A DNA stretch of 64,000 bases from Isochrysis galbana (lineage: Eukaryota > Haptophyta > Isochrysidales > Isochrysidaceae). The stretch lies in the NCBI GenBank assembly GCA_018136815.1, contig CM030933.1, positions 2,487,344 to 2,551,343 on the forward strand, given 5' to 3'. This document shows, in pieces, positions 62,904-64,000 of the stretch (positions are counted from its first letter, which is position 1; each line of letters opens with the position of its first letter). The notes beneath the pieces are model-generated. The model did no database searches. It was not told where the DNA came from and was given only the letters and a program-made list of their open reading frames with translations. Both the position numbers and the translations under genes were made by a program.

Positions 62904-64000
62904 ATGGCGGAGGCGGAGGAGAAGCCCGCGTACCAGCGCGTCTCGCTGCACGATCTAACGCTTCAGCGGCACGAGTCGCAAGCCAAGCCGCTGCAGCCGC
63001 TCGGCAGGCTCTGCCTCGTCGGCGGCCCCCACCCCTCCATTGGCTCCTGGCACGAGAAGGCGGTCCGGACCGTGACGAAGGCTGCTGACCCGAAAGACCA
63101 AAACGCTCAACTCACCGGCCTGCTCCTGGTGGTGCAGACGGGTTGGATCCATTTGGTCGAGGGCTCAACACCCAGCCTATCGGCATACCTCAGCCTCCTC
63201 CGCGCCGAGGAGCAGACTGGTGGCGCCGTTCGTACCGTCAAGGTCGCCTCGTGCATGGACGACGTGCCGCGCCGTACGTTCAGCCGGTGGGTCAACTCCA
63301 AGATCGATGTGGCGCGGAACAACTACATGGAGGTGGGAGCTCGTACGGCGCGCAGCAATCATGCACAACTTCCTCCCCAATCACGCTCGTCGTTTGCGCA
63401 GCGTGTTCGCGCCCGCTCAGCTCGCTCAGCGATCTTGAGACCGCAATGCCATTATGAAGGCCTAGGTTGCAGAGCTGGTCCTTCCTGACGTTGTCATTCG
63501 CACATTCGCACATTAGGTGGACGACTCGACGCTACCAAAGCTGATTGCAGACACTGTGATTGGATTCATTCAGTTGGGAAAGGCTGTCGGTGCCTCAGCT
63601 GTTGATCAGGCGAGCCGAAAGCTCTCCGACTGGCGGAACAGCAGGCAAGTGGTGGTGTTGCACTCTCCCCCCCACGACGCTGCGTGTGCCGTTGCGGCAA
63701 GGCGTCTCACGCATTCAGCCCTTTCCTCCTGAATTTCTCATATGTTATGACTGTCGGCCACGCTGATCGAGGCTTGTGTGAGTAGCATGCGGCTGTGGGT
63801 GCTTTGGGCGACGTCGCCCCAACCTCCCCGCCCCCCCCTCCCCTCTCCGTCTTTTCTCGTCCGCAGCTTTTCGGACCATATGCCCAGCAACGAGCGTGTG
63901 CAGCAGTTGTTAGACCTCGAGGAGCTCCCATCTCTCGCTGAGTTCATACAGACCTTTGATGATGTGACTGACGTGACCTTGGGATCGGATGCAGTTTGGC
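62904..64000 (+). CDS. BLUF-fold / TEX47-like protein, 3' end beyond the window
   Basis: Three exons are visible: 62904-63332, 63517-63644 and 63867 to the window end, all in phase. The first encodes a BLUF-like alpha/beta fold: LGRLCLVGGPHPSIGSW, AQLTGLLLVVQTGWIHLVEGS, LSAYLSLLRAEEQ and RTVKVASCMDDVPRRTFSRW. The T-GLLL-x6-hHhhEG motif is shared by BLUF photoreceptors and by the animal testis protein TEX47. The later part, DHMPSNERVQQLLDLEELPSLAEF and DDVTDVTLGSDAVW, resembles the C-terminal region of TEX47 and not of photoreceptors, so a ciliary role is more likely than light sensing. The second intron has a GC donor (AG/GCAAGT) with a normal CGCAG acceptor. The protein is incomplete here. 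Confidence 0.7.

Noticed and set aside
1-64000. tRNA, rRNA or other structured RNA genes
   Set aside because: Read through intergenic regions without finding a convincing tRNA cloverleaf or rRNA segment; a covariance-model scan would be decisive and could not be run.

Overview
The window is nuclear DNA of a GC-rich, photosynthetic protist with a complex plastid of red-algal ancestry. A haptophyte is the best fit, but a pelagophyte or other alga of this type is not excluded. The evidence is spliced genes with GT-AG introns and one GC-AG intron, no operons, and several genes whose products begin with a signal peptide followed by a transit-like stretch (HemD, a carrier, a small membrane protein and a UFD1 homologue). 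A signal-peptide UFD1 is the hallmark of the SELMA protein-import machinery, found only in algae with red secondary plastids. The kinetochore gene NDC80 and an animal/fungal-type glutamate-cysteine ligase confirm a nuclear chromosome.

Layout. 1-5.4 kb: low-complexity DNA, a possible terminal exon, a small single-span membrane protein and two MITE-like elements with 8-bp target duplications. 6.1-7.3 kb: a secreted Cys/Pro-rich membrane protein. 9.6-18.7 kb: one uninterrupted reading frame of about 3000 codons on the minus strand for a giant receptor-like protein. It has three pherophorin-like domains, a beta-helix split by 14 WD40-like repeats, GCC2/GCC3-type Cys repeats, a multi-span membrane region and a cytoplasmic TIR domain. 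19.7-25.4 kb: a recently inserted Ty1/copia retrotransposon with identical 168-bp LTRs. 27.5-30.2 kb: a patch of fragmentary and intact genes that look like they came from a giant DNA virus of algae, next to a cytochrome b561-like fragment. 33.9-35.6 kb: a three-exon GT2 membrane glycosyltransferase. 36.6-38.9 kb: a five-exon NDC80. 39.7-41.2 kb: eight copies of a 190-bp satellite. 41.4-43.0 kb: UFD1 (SELMA type). 44.3-46.7 kb: a frameshifted hAT-type transposase. 48.2-51.8 kb: glutamate-cysteine ligase in four exons. 53.2-55.2 kb: a von Willebrand A-domain protein. 55.8-56.7 kb: uroporphyrinogen-III synthase. 58.5-59.6 kb: a mitochondrial-carrier-family transporter. 61.9-62.4 kb: a small plastid-type membrane protein. 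62.9-64 kb: the start of a BLUF/TEX47-like gene that runs off the window.

The genes do not form one pathway. Recurring themes are cell-surface Pro-rich proteins, plastid-targeted housekeeping enzymes and heavy mobile-element load. Long homopurine/homopyrimidine and poly-G/poly-C tracts sit at almost every gene's 5' end. The most unusual item is the giant TIR receptor. Exon boundaries were deduced by eye from splice signals and reading phase; those of GT2, NDC80, UFD1, GCL, HemD and the BLUF-like gene agree in phase throughout.
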